A DNA stretch of 64,000 bases, taken from Anabaena sp. FACHB-1237. GTDB taxonomy: Bacteria > Cyanobacteriota > Cyanobacteriia > Cyanobacteriales > Nostocaceae. Numbering within the stretch: position 1 is the stretch's first letter; every line of letters begins with the position of its first letter. Of this stretch, positions 43,501-51,807 are shown one piece after another. The stretch covers positions 1-64,000 of the forward strand of contig NZ_JACJPV010000022.1 of the NCBI RefSeq assembly GCF_014696225.1, given 5' to 3'. The translations under genes and the position numbers were made by a program. The notes under the pieces were generated by a model, which saw only the letters and a list, made by a program, of their open reading frames with translations, did no database searches and was not told the DNA's origin.

Positions 43501-44707
43501 TGATTTTGAAAATAGAGGACATTTATTTACAGCGTTGCACACAAAAACAAGATTTTCTATTCTCCATATTTCCAAAAGTGTAAATAATAATATCTATTTT
43601 TCTTTTATGTCTAAACAAGTTAATGATTTAAATAATAAACAAAAAATAATTGTTTTATCTTCAAAAGATATTAATTTCATAAGTCCTAATACTGGCTCTT
43701 GTCCTATGTTTAGAACTAACAAAGATGCGGAATTGACTAAAAAGATATATCAAAATGTGCCAGTTTTAGAAAATGAGAAAACAGGAATTAACCCTTGGGG
43801 TATTTCATTTATGCGTATGTTTGACATGGCTAATGATAGCGGGTTATTTCACACCCAAGATCCCCAAGATACCGGACTTCTTAAAGAAGTCCGGTATCTG
43901 AAAGTACCATTATATGAAGCGAAAATGTTTTATATATATAATCATCGTCACAGTTATTATACAGAAGAAATGCTTAAAAGTAATCAAACAGATTTTCGAG
44001 AAATAGAACCAGCTACAATAGATGATTTACAAAATCCAAATTTTTCTGTTAAACCTCGTTATTGGGTAGATAAACAGGAAGTTGAGAATAAGTTAGCTGG
44101 AAAGTGGGATAAAAATTGGTTGTTAGGTTTTAGAGATATTACCAATTCAACTAATGAACGTACTGCAATTTTTAGCTTATTACCTAAAGTTGGAATTGGT
44201 AATAATTCTCCTGTAATTTTAACAGATGTTAAAGAAGCAAAATTAATCAGTTGTTTATTAGCTAATTTTTGTTCACTAACTTTTGATTTTGTCACTCGTC
44301 ATAAAGTTGGTGGAACTCACATGAACTTTTTCATAGTCAAACAACTTCCAGTAATTCCCCCAGAAAAATACACAGAAAAAGACATAGAATATATCACCCC
44401 CCGCGTATTAGAATTAGTCTACACATCCTGGGATATGCAACCCTTCGCACAAGACATGGGATACAACAGAGAACCCTTCATTTGGAATCCCAATAAACGC
44501 GCCTTAATTCGCGCCGAATTGGACGCATATTACGCCAAACTTTATGGTTTAACCCGCGATGAACTGAGATATATATTAGATCCTGCGGATGTGTATGGTG
44601 CAGAATTTCCCAGTGAAACATTTAGAGTATTAAAGAACAATGAAATCAAACAATATGGAGAATATAGAACCCAAAGATTAGTATTAGAAGCGTGGGATAG
44701 AATGTAA
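40568..44707 (+). CDS. N6-adenine DNA methylase, DrmMI-like, carrying in-frame repeat insertions
   Basis: 1379 residues. SAM motif I is DPACGSGHFLLAAARR at about 588, and the catalytic motif is NPPWERI at about 851 (gamma-type order, Eco57I/DrmMI class). The N- and C-terminal parts provide target recognition and include TRHKVGGTHMNFF. It would mark host DNA in a DISARM-like system. Three blocks are not native: a 49-codon REP array (about residues 270-318), a proline/serine-rich 50-residue block (about 518-574) and a 16-residue REP (about 1097-1112). All keep the frame and stop before or between the motifs, so the enzyme may still work. Confidence 0.85.
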   Translation: MLTAIQFQGNLLAADITNDLLTANIKGQTPEDFGLPKSDKLEDEIAIVWGYAKAYWTDFNYQLNKLSTEDTATSITREVWVVPLLRRLGYFPLYTPKAEVVDNQTYAISHRAASKPDPSITNHQLLITNYPPIHIIGCRLELDKRPPSGNPRLSAHSLVQEYLNKTEHLWAIVTNGFRWRLLRDSSLMTRNTYIEFDLEQILNGENFAEFSIFYRLFHRSRLPETAEDADKCLLEYYHQESLQQGGRVREKLRIGVEKALILLGNGFLQYSDTGLLYSDTGLLYSDTGLLYSDTGLLREVRYLGEVSDTGLLREVRYLRYYRQLLRLIYRLLFLMVAESRNLLLTENDPEKARIYLEYYSIERLRELAERPYFRREGFQDIWQGLRVTFQLFNENWRGEILGLSPLNGDLFGSQTLQDLDNCGIDNYDLLLAIKHLSLYEDKGQLRRVNYAALDVEELGSVYESLLDFNPQIRQNNGIFEFILVSGSDRKTTGSYYTPPQLVQQLIKTALEPVIEDKLKNLTPQPPSLQGKGENILPASSVLPSSPALSPSSVIPPSSVLPPSPLRRGAGGEVISSQEQALLSIKVIDPACGSGHFLLAAARRIGKELAKVRTGEAQPAPEPLRQAVRDVIQNCIYGVDLNPLAVDLCKVALWIEGFATGRPLNFLDHRIKCGNSLVGVLDLDCLNEGIPEDAFKAVTGDDKKLSTDVKKRNKKERGTDLQGQLSLFNNIEVERDKYIGNARELADFTESTPQDVKKKEEKYQELRKIPGWWRDFSACNLWTAAFFMTLTEQNLQLLPTTAALVQVLNGNLTNQKLIDAANNLAREKYFFHWPLEFPEVFEDGGFSCVLGNPPWERIKLQEKEFFASRNLDIANAQNKAAREKLIKELPKKNPALAQSFEDAKHDAEAQSKFIRESGRFPLTAVGDINTYAVFAETTRCLINDLGRVGVIVPTGIATDDTCKRFFGDLIQKQNLASLYDFENRGHLFTALHTKTRFSILHISKSVNNNIYFSFMSKQVNDLNNKQKIIVLSSKDINFISPNTGSCPMFRTNKDAELTKKIYQNVPVLENEKTGINPWGISFMRMFDMANDSGLFHTQDPQDTGLLKEVRYLKVPLYEAKMFYIYNHRHSYYTEEMLKSNQTDFREIEPATIDDLQNPNFSVKPRYWVDKQEVENKLAGKWDKNWLLGFRDITNSTNERTAIFSLLPKVGIGNNSPVILTDVKEAKLISCLLANFCSLTFDFVTRHKVGGTHMNFFIVKQLPVIPPEKYTEKDIEYITPRVLELVYTSWDMQPFAQDMGYNREPFIWNPNKRALIRAELDAYYAKLYGLTRDELRYILDPADVYGAEFPSETFRVLKNNEIKQYGEYRTQRLVLEAWDRM
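41374..41520. repeat. In-frame REP cluster inside the methylase gene
   Basis: Four direct copies of a 21-base unit (GTATTCAGATACCGGACTTCT), then two full GATACCGG-type palindromes. Total 147 bases, exactly 49 codons, translating to repeated YSDTGLL and REVRYL. Native sequence appears to resume at YYRQLLRLIYRLL. Confidence 0.92.
42125..42288. repeat. Different palindromic repeat inside the methylase gene
   Basis: Begins with ACCCCCCAACCCCCTTCCC and its GGGAAGGGGG partner, then pyrimidine-rich TCTTCTG iterations, then CCTCTCCTCTCAGGAGAGG. This is the common cyanobacterial spacer repeat. It is read through in frame as a proline/serine-rich linker between VIEDKLKN and SSQEQALL. Confidence 0.85.
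43867..43899. repeat. Single in-frame REP palindrome in the methylase gene
   Basis: Arms AGATACCGGACTTCT and AGAAGTCCGGTATCT, preceded by AAGATCCCCA. Translated as QDTGLLKEVRYL between a variable loop and PLYEAKMFYIYNH. Confidence 0.9.
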
Positions 44708-44873
44708 TTTTTAATTGTCACAAATCAGAATAACCAGGATTAAAAGATGTACAGGATGTAATTTTTACCCAGTAATTATTTTGTCTGAATCAAGATAATT
44801 ATATTTTATAATCTTAAATATTCACCAATAACTTATCAATAACATCCTGTAAATCCTCAAATCCTGGATATCC

Positions 44874-44906
44874 AGATACCGGACTTCTTTAAGAAGTCCG
44901 GTATCT
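44874..44906. repeat. REP palindrome, GATACC variant
   Basis: Perfect arms in the gap between the methylase and Uma2 genes. The gap also has a duplicated TCCTGTAAATCCTCAAATCC sequence (about 44846 and 44922). Confidence 0.9.
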
Positions 44907-44974
44907 AAAACCCCAAATTAACCTCCTGTAAATCCTCAAATCCTGGACATCCTGATTTAGACAAAAAACAAACT

Positions 44975-45766
44975 ATGATGCAACTAAAAAATAAACTCAC
45001 TCTTGCAGAATTTTTCGCACTTCCTCAAAATGATACTATTTATGAATTTGTTGATGGTAAAGCTGTACCTAAATATAAAAATAATCAAATGTCTCCTAAA
45101 TTTTTCCATAGTTCCATCACAGGATCATTATTTATCTTATTATCTACATGGGCGGAAAAAAAAGGTCGCGTTGTGATAGAATGGGGGATAAAATTAACCA
45201 AAAATAATCAAGACTGGATACCCGTACCTGATTTAACCTATGTATCTTATAACCGTCTTCCTACGGACTGGTTAAAAGATGAGGCCTGTCCTGTTATACC
45301 AGAATTAGTCATTGAAATTATTTCACCTGGACAAACTTTTGGAGACATGATAGACAAAGCCACCTATTATTTAAAAGCAGGAGTTTTACTAGTTTGGATT
45401 ATAGATACAATATCTCAAACCATCACAGTTTTTACAATATCTTCTCTACCTATAACCTTTAGAGAAAACGAAATTATTAGCCATGAAGTATTACCAGAAT
45501 TAGAAATTACACCGCATCTTATTTTTCAACGTGCTGGTTTAATTCCTAAATTTCCTCCACATACCACCAGATCCCGGACTTCTCGACTAAGATCCCGACT
45601 AAGATCCCGGACTTCTCGACTAAGATCCCGACTAAGATCCCGGACTTCTCAAAGAAGTCCGGGATCTGAACACCCCACCACAAGATCCCGGACTTCTCAA
45701 AGAAGTCCGGGATCTGAACACCCCATGATAAAATCCCCAAATCACAACTATGGCCACACAAGTTAA
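44975..45766 (+). CDS. Uma2-family (DUF820) endonuclease-like protein with a repeat-derived tail
   Basis: 263 residues. The first 195 follow Uma2: LTLAEFFALP at the start, PVPDLTYVS and the PELVIEIISPGQTFGDMIDKATYYLKAGVLLVWIID block with the PD-(D/E)xK-like residues. Uma2 proteins are abundant in cyanobacteria and may be nucleases. From about residue 198 the protein is a series of RSRTSRLRS and SQRSPGSEHP repeats translated from REP palindromes. The frame runs 17 bases into the next gene. The native end was probably near KFPPH and has been replaced. Confidence 0.8.
   Translation: MMQLKNKLTLAEFFALPQNDTIYEFVDGKAVPKYKNNQMSPKFFHSSITGSLFILLSTWAEKKGRVVIEWGIKLTKNNQDWIPVPDLTYVSYNRLPTDWLKDEACPVIPELVIEIISPGQTFGDMIDKATYYLKAGVLLVWIIDTISQTITVFTISSLPITFRENEIISHEVLPELEITPHLIFQRAGLIPKFPPHTTRSRTSRLRSRLRSRTSRLRSRLRSRTSQRSPGSEHPTTRSRTSQRSPGSEHPMIKSPNHNYGHTS
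45569..45715. repeat. REP array forming the end of the Uma2 gene
   Basis: Three half units followed by two full palindromes with GAACACCCCACCACAAG connectors. It supplies codons about 199-247 of the Uma2 reading frame. Confidence 0.9.
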
Positions 45767-48700
45767 CCTCCATGAATTACTCTTAGAAACCGACGAAGAT
45801 ATATTATATTTTAGTTCTCGCATAGCCAGAAAAAAAGCCTTAATTGATTGTAGCGACGTTGATAATATACCATCAGATAAACTCAACCTAATTTTTACTC
45901 ACATCCCCGCAGATTGGGATATTCAACAACTACAAGAAGTCCTAAATTTTAACACCATTACCGAATCATTATATCAGCAATTATCAAATTACATAGATCA
46001 CCGTTTAGGAAAAACCACACCATCACCAATTACCAATTACCCATCACCAAATACCAACTACCTAGACATTTTTCAATTTAGAGATGAAGTAGTAGGAGAC
46101 TATCGCCATTATATTGAAAGTTTCTTAAAAATCCGTGATCCGAAATTAAGAGAATTTGTCCATCAAGAACTAGAAAAAGGATATTTATGGACAAAACCAC
46201 TCATCCAACTTAACCCTAAATACCGTCCAGGTTCAAGCGTTACAGAATTAGTAAATAGAGGTATATTACATCCTGAATGTACTCAATATTTCTCCAGAAA
46301 TAACACACCTATTCACTTTCATTATCACCAACAACAAGCCATAGAAACCGCATCTCGTCAAGAATCTTATGTATTAACAACGGGTACAGGTTCAGGTAAA
46401 AGTATGACTTATGTAGTCCCCATAATTGACGACTTATTACGTCATCCAGAAATTACTGGAGTCAGGGCTATTTTAGTATATCCTATGAATGCTTTAATTA
46501 ATTCCCAAGAAGAAGAATTAAAGAAATTTTTAAGCAACATTCCTAACACTCACATTACCATCGCTAGATATACAGGACAAGAAAATTTAACCAGAAAAAG
46601 CGAAATTCAAAATAATCCGCCACACATATTATTAACTAACTATGTCATGCTAGAATTAATGCTTTCTCGCACTTATGAAAATAGATTTGTAGAGTCTCCA
46701 GTATTAAAATTTCTGGTATTAGATGAACTACATACTTATCGAGGAAGACAGGGGGCGGATGTAGCAATTTTAATTAGAAAACTGCGTCAACGTTGTGGAC
46801 AAAAATTAATATGTATAGGGACAAGTGCTACTATGTCCACAGAAGGAACACGCGCACAACGTCGTCAAGTAGTAGCAGAAGTAGCGAGTAAATTATTTGG
46901 AGTAGAAATTAAATATAATAATGTCATTGATGAAACTTTAGAACGTTCAATTACCAGAGAAAAACCTACTATTGAAGAATTACAAACCAGTATTAACCAA
47001 GAATTACCACCAGAAACAGAACAAACATTAACCAACTTTCAAAAACATCCTTTAAGTTATTGGATAGAAATGAATGTAGGTTTAGAAGAAAAACAAGAAG
47101 ATAACCAAATATATTTTACCCGTCGTCATTCCATAACCTTAGAAACTGCTGCGGAAAATTTAGCCCGTAGTTGCGCTTCAGCACAGGATTCTGAAAATGC
47201 GCTAAAGCGTACCTATGAACAATGTTTAAATATTCTCCAAAAAATGTTTTTATGGGGAAGTAAAGTTAAAGGTTTAGCATTTAGACTACATCAATTTATT
47301 TCTCAAGGTGGTAGTGTATATTCTACTCTGGAAAGTTATGAACAACGTTTTTTAACCTTAGAAGGACAATATCAAACCACCGCAGATAAACTACTTTATC
47401 CTTTAGTTTTATGTCGGGAATGTGGCCAAGATTATTATGTTGTCAAATATGACAGAGATAAACAAACAATATTGCCATTATTACCCACAGATATAGCCAC
47501 AAATTCGGAAAATACAGATATCCAAATTGGTTATTTTACCCTAAATGAACCCGAATTATGGGATGAAGATCAGGATGAACTTAGCCTTCCTGATACTTGG
47601 TTTACCGAAACTAAAAAAAGAGAAAGAACTCCTAAAAAAGATTATGCAAAATTCATTCCGCAAAAATTAACAGTTCTCCCCAACGGAAAAATTACCGAGT
47701 CCTTATTTACAGGAAATACAGGTTGGTTTGTGGCTAAACCTTTTCGTTTTTGTTTAAAGTGTGGCACAATTCATGATGGAAGAAAAAGCGAATTTAGTAA
47801 ACTTTCTCGCTTGAGTAGTGAAGGACGCAGTACCGCTACTACCTTACTTTGTTTATCCACTGTAACCCGGCTAAAAGAGGTTTTAACAGGTGAAAATCTC
47901 GCTGCTGCCAAAATTCTTAGTTTTACCGATAATCGCCAGGATGCTTCATTACAAGCGGGACATTTTAATGATTTTGTGCAAACCAGTTTTTTACGTGGTT
48001 CATTATTAGCAGCATTACAAAAAAATGGTCAACTTACCCATAGTGAATTAGTCACAGAAGTAATTAAAGAAATGGGACTTTCTCAAAATGATTATGCTAA
48101 AAATGTCGCAGAAGAAGGTTATGCAAAAGCAAATAGAAATCAGGACGCTTTTCGTAAGTTAATTGAATATCGTTTGTATGAAGATTTACGCAGAGGTTGG
48201 CGTTTTGTTCAACCAAATTTAGAACAATGTGGACTATTAGTAATTGAATATATTGAATTGGAAAAAACTTGTCAAGATCAGACTATTTGGAGAAAATACC
48301 CCCATCCTATTTTATTACAAGCAACATCAGAGCAAAGATTTACAGCAGCTAAAACCTTATTAGATGTTTTACGTCGTTCTTTAGCCATAGATGCGAAATA
48401 TTTACAAAAGGAGGAACCCGAGAAAACCAAAAATGAAGTTAACCAATTAATTAAAGATACTTGGGCTTTTAATGAAGATGAAAGACTAGATATTGCCACT
48501 TTTGCAACTACTAACCCCCAGGATAAAAAAGCCGTTGTTAAATTAACTTCCCGCAGTCAAATAGGGCGGTTTTTACGTTTTCCCCAAAGGTGGAGTTTAC
48601 GCAGTCAATTCTTATCAGAACAGGAATATTTAGACTTAATTAATGTGTTAATTACAGTATTACGTCACAGAGGATTTTTAACTAATGAAAATTTACCATT

Positions 48701-51155
48701 ACAACTGTGTATTGATGCTTTAGCTTGGAAAGCTATTCAATTAGATGAAATTCCCTTAGATGTATTAAGGACAAAAATATTAAAAGGAACAGAGAAAAAT
48801 ACTACATCAGTGAATAAATTCTTTCAACAATTCTATCAAAATAACGCCCGCAAAATTAAGGCGATGTCAGGAAGAGAACACACAGGACAAGTTAAACAGG
48901 AATATCGTCAAGAAAGAGAAACATTATTTAGAGAAGGAAAATTAGCGAGTTTATTTTGTTCCCCCACAATGGAGTTAGGAATTGATATTTCTGATCTTAG
49001 TGTTGTTCATTTAAGAAATGTACCTCCAAGTCCTGCAAATTACGCCCAACGTAGTGGCCGGGCTGGTAGAAGTGGTCAACAAGCGTTAGTTATTACCTAT
49101 GCTGCTATTGGTAGTGGCCATGATCAATATTTTTTCCAACGTCAAAATCAAATGGTAGCTGGTACTGTTACACCTCCTCAACTAGAATTAGGAAATAAGG
49201 ACTTAATTACTTCTCATATTTATTCTATTTGGTTAGCACATACGGGAGTATATTTAGAAGATTCTATGAATAGGATTTTAGATGTAGAAAAACCTAATTA
49301 TCCTCTCAAAGAAGAGTTATATTTAAAATTAAGATTGAATCGGCAAAAATTAGCTGAATGTGTCCAATCTGCTAAGATCATTCTCAATGATATATTTTGT
49401 CAAACTGACTTACAAAAAACCTCGTGGTATTCAGAATATTGGTTACAATTTACTTTAGAAAATGCAGTAAATACCTTTGATCAAAAATGCGATCGCTGGC
49501 GTAAACTATATAGTCAAGCCCAGGAACAATTACAATCAGCCCGTGATATGATAGATCGATCTGCTGCTGGTTATGTTACTAAGGAAGAACGAGATCAAGC
49601 TGAACGTCAACAAAAAGAAGCCAGCCGACAAATTGCTTTATTATTAGGACAAAATCAAAAACAAGGTAATAATGAATTTGAATTTTATCCCTATCGTTAT
49701 TTTGCTTCCGAAGGATTTTTACCAGGGTTTAATTTTCCTCGTTTACCCATTAGATCATTTGTAAATACTAGTGATAGCGTAGAATGTATTTCCCGTCCGC
49801 GTATTGTGGCTTTAAGAGAATTTGCACCTAATAATATTATTTATTATGAAGGTAGTAAATTTATGGTATCAAAAATTAAAATTCCTGCGGCGGGAATTGA
49901 TAAACAATATCAACAGGTATCTGTATGTTTTAATTGTGGTTATTTTCAAAAAGATTATAATCTGAATAACTGCGAAAATTGCCAGCAAACCATAGTAGAT
50001 AGTCAAAGTAAAAACCTAGCCAAATTATATCATGTTTTAGACATGGATACAGCATTAACTAAAAAAAGAGACAAAATTACCTGCGATGAAGAAGAAAGAT
50101 TAAAATATGGTTATAATATCACTACCCATTTTCGTTATAGCAACAATAAAGCAGATCAAATAGCCATAGTTAAATCTGCGGAAAACATACCATTATTAAA
50201 ATTAACCTATGGTAATTCAGCCAATATTTACCGCATCAATAGAGGACTAAATAGAAACATAGATGAAAGAGGTTTTAAACTAGATATCAAAACCGGAAAT
50301 TGGTTAGATAAAAATAGCAATGTTCCTCCAGAAAATATCCAAACAGAAGTTTATTTAATGGTAGAAAATACCTCCAACATTCTGGTTATTGAACCATTAC
50401 CGGAACTATTAAATAACCTTCCCCAAGAGAAAATACCCGCATTTATAGCCACATTACAATATACCTTAGAAACCGCAATTCAAGCAGTTTATAAATTAGA
50501 ACCGGATGAATTAGACTCAGAAAACTTAACTTCAGGTTTAAGTTCAGGAGGAACAGGAAAATATTTACTATATTGGGAAGCAGCAGAAGGAGGCGCTGGA
50601 GTATTATCGCGGTTAATTCAAGAAGTAAATTCTTTCCAAAAAATAGCCCAGGAAGCCTTAGATATTTGTCACTTTTTACAACCTAAAGACAGTTGTTTTC
50701 AAGCCTGTTATCAATGTTTATTATCCTATCAAAATCAATTTGATCATCCATTAATTAACCGTCATATCATCAAGGATTTTCTGGATATATTACTATATAG
50801 TCAAGTAGAGATAGAGATTAATGAACAAGAGAGAGAACAACAATATCAGAAACTGTTAGCACAAACAGATCCCAAATCTGATTTTGAGAGAGAAGTTTTA
50901 AAGGTAATATATGAGAGAGGATATAAATTACCAGATACAGCCCAAGAATTAATTATAGAAGCCAATTGTAAACCAGATTTTGTTTACAAAAATGAGAGGA
51001 TCGCCATTTTTTGTGATGGTGCTGTGCATGATAGCATGGAACAGAAAAAACAGGATAGAATAGATAGAGATAATCTCAAATATAATACTAATTATCAGAT
51101 ATTAGTGCTAAAATATAATGATGAAAATTGGCCAGATAAACTAAAAATTATTTAA
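45750..51155 (+). CDS. DEAD-box helicase / DUF1998 / Vsr-like nuclease fusion (DrmA-DrmB or DruE-like)
   Basis: 1801 residues. Motif I TGTGSGKSM is near 209, the DEAD-box variant LDELH near 323, and GTSATMS near 357. Helicase motifs V-VI (MELGIDISDL and QRSGRAGRSGQ) are near 1075-1105, so a long insert separates the RecA lobes. This insert holds CxxC pairs near 554 and 668. A CFNCGY...NCENC zinc site is near 1393. The DUF1998 end has GGAGVLSRL and CFQACYQCLLSY near 1650. Residues about 1710-1801 form a Vsr/DUF559-like nuclease: PDFVY, AIFCDGAVHD and DRDNLKY. It probably combines the DrmA and DrmB functions of DISARM with a nuclease, or is DruE-related. Confidence 0.82.
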   Translation: MATQVNLHELLLETDEDILYFSSRIARKKALIDCSDVDNIPSDKLNLIFTHIPADWDIQQLQEVLNFNTITESLYQQLSNYIDHRLGKTTPSPITNYPSPNTNYLDIFQFRDEVVGDYRHYIESFLKIRDPKLREFVHQELEKGYLWTKPLIQLNPKYRPGSSVTELVNRGILHPECTQYFSRNNTPIHFHYHQQQAIETASRQESYVLTTGTGSGKSMTYVVPIIDDLLRHPEITGVRAILVYPMNALINSQEEELKKFLSNIPNTHITIARYTGQENLTRKSEIQNNPPHILLTNYVMLELMLSRTYENRFVESPVLKFLVLDELHTYRGRQGADVAILIRKLRQRCGQKLICIGTSATMSTEGTRAQRRQVVAEVASKLFGVEIKYNNVIDETLERSITREKPTIEELQTSINQELPPETEQTLTNFQKHPLSYWIEMNVGLEEKQEDNQIYFTRRHSITLETAAENLARSCASAQDSENALKRTYEQCLNILQKMFLWGSKVKGLAFRLHQFISQGGSVYSTLESYEQRFLTLEGQYQTTADKLLYPLVLCRECGQDYYVVKYDRDKQTILPLLPTDIATNSENTDIQIGYFTLNEPELWDEDQDELSLPDTWFTETKKRERTPKKDYAKFIPQKLTVLPNGKITESLFTGNTGWFVAKPFRFCLKCGTIHDGRKSEFSKLSRLSSEGRSTATTLLCLSTVTRLKEVLTGENLAAAKILSFTDNRQDASLQAGHFNDFVQTSFLRGSLLAALQKNGQLTHSELVTEVIKEMGLSQNDYAKNVAEEGYAKANRNQDAFRKLIEYRLYEDLRRGWRFVQPNLEQCGLLVIEYIELEKTCQDQTIWRKYPHPILLQATSEQRFTAAKTLLDVLRRSLAIDAKYLQKEEPEKTKNEVNQLIKDTWAFNEDERLDIATFATTNPQDKKAVVKLTSRSQIGRFLRFPQRWSLRSQFLSEQEYLDLINVLITVLRHRGFLTNENLPLQLCIDALAWKAIQLDEIPLDVLRTKILKGTEKNTTSVNKFFQQFYQNNARKIKAMSGREHTGQVKQEYRQERETLFREGKLASLFCSPTMELGIDISDLSVVHLRNVPPSPANYAQRSGRAGRSGQQALVITYAAIGSGHDQYFFQRQNQMVAGTVTPPQLELGNKDLITSHIYSIWLAHTGVYLEDSMNRILDVEKPNYPLKEELYLKLRLNRQKLAECVQSAKIILNDIFCQTDLQKTSWYSEYWLQFTLENAVNTFDQKCDRWRKLYSQAQEQLQSARDMIDRSAAGYVTKEERDQAERQQKEASRQIALLLGQNQKQGNNEFEFYPYRYFASEGFLPGFNFPRLPIRSFVNTSDSVECISRPRIVALREFAPNNIIYYEGSKFMVSKIKIPAAGIDKQYQQVSVCFNCGYFQKDYNLNNCENCQQTIVDSQSKNLAKLYHVLDMDTALTKKRDKITCDEEERLKYGYNITTHFRYSNNKADQIAIVKSAENIPLLKLTYGNSANIYRINRGLNRNIDERGFKLDIKTGNWLDKNSNVPPENIQTEVYLMVENTSNILVIEPLPELLNNLPQEKIPAFIATLQYTLETAIQAVYKLEPDELDSENLTSGLSSGGTGKYLLYWEAAEGGAGVLSRLIQEVNSFQKIAQEALDICHFLQPKDSCFQACYQCLLSYQNQFDHPLINRHIIKDFLDILLYSQVEIEINEQEREQQYQKLLAQTDPKSDFEREVLKVIYERGYKLPDTAQELIIEANCKPDFVYKNERIAIFCDGAVHDSMEQKKQDRIDRDNLKYNTNYQILVLKYNDENWPDKLKII

Positions 51156-51166
51156 AATAAAACAAA

Positions 51167-51268
51167 AGATCCCGGACTTCTTTAAGAAAAGATCCCGGAC
51201 TTCTTTAAGAAAAGATCCCGGACTTCTTTAAGAAAAGATCCCGGACTTCTTTAAGAAGTCCGGGATCT
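51167..51268. repeat. REP array after the helicase gene
   Basis: Three direct half units (AGATCCCGGACTTCTTTAAGAA) followed by one full palindrome. It starts 12 bases after the stop. Confidence 0.92.
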
Positions 51269-51369
51269 GGGTGATCTTTATGATAAAATCTCCTAAATAT
51301 CCCTGATATCCTTGAGGAGTCAGGGATATAGACCACATAAATTACATTAACTACTTTGATATTCAAACC

Positions 51370-51750
51370 ATGATCATTGATATATTCGCTTTTCAAATTT
51401 ACATAGATAAAATTGCCATTGCTGGTACAAGTTTATGGTCTTTAGCACTATATATTAGTCTACTAAAACTTAAAGAATGGGTAATATTACAATTAAATAG
51501 ATGGTTTAATTTTGCAGAGCGATCGCTATATACTAGTGAAAAAGAATTTGAAAAAACTCGTCAAGCAAGAGAATCACAAAACGCCTTTTACGCTTCCTTA
51601 TGTAGTATAATTCCCTTTTTAATCATTGGTGGTTTATGTAATTGGGGAATACAAATTAGTTTAGGACCTAGTTGGGCAATTAGTACAGGTATATTAGCCA
51701 CCATGGGCGCTGGAATTTATGATCTTGGCCGTAAAAGTTGGGAGGAATAA
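51370..51750 (+). CDS. Small membrane protein, unknown
   Basis: 126 residues. An N-terminal hydrophobic helix (about 13-33) is followed by an amphipathic charged stretch (45-75, LNRWFNFAERSLYTSEKEFEK). Two more helices lie around 78-98 and 104-120. The last residues are charged. No family is recognised. It is on the same strand as the defence locus, 215 bases after the helicase, but the REP array between argues against assuming one operon. Confidence 0.6.
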   Translation: MIIDIFAFQIYIDKIAIAGTSLWSLALYISLLKLKEWVILQLNRWFNFAERSLYTSEKEFEKTRQARESQNAFYASLCSIIPFLIIGGLCNWGIQISLGPSWAISTGILATMGAGIYDLGRKSWEE

Positions 51751-51807
51751 CTTGCAGTGTGGAGTGTAGGAAAACTTTACCAATTTACCAATTATCAATT
51801 ACCAATT

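Noticed and set aside
45546..45886. Two minus-strand frames over the Uma2/helicase junction
   Set aside because: Translations of REP palindromes on the other strand, with no independent coding signal.
51205..51396. 63-codon minus-strand frame
   Set aside because: Made mostly of the REP array after the helicase gene.
36277..51750. A drmC (phospholipase D-like) gene completing DISARM
   Set aside because: No HxK-type PLD motif was seen in any protein of the locus; the only nuclease-like regions are the Vsr-like tail and Uma2.
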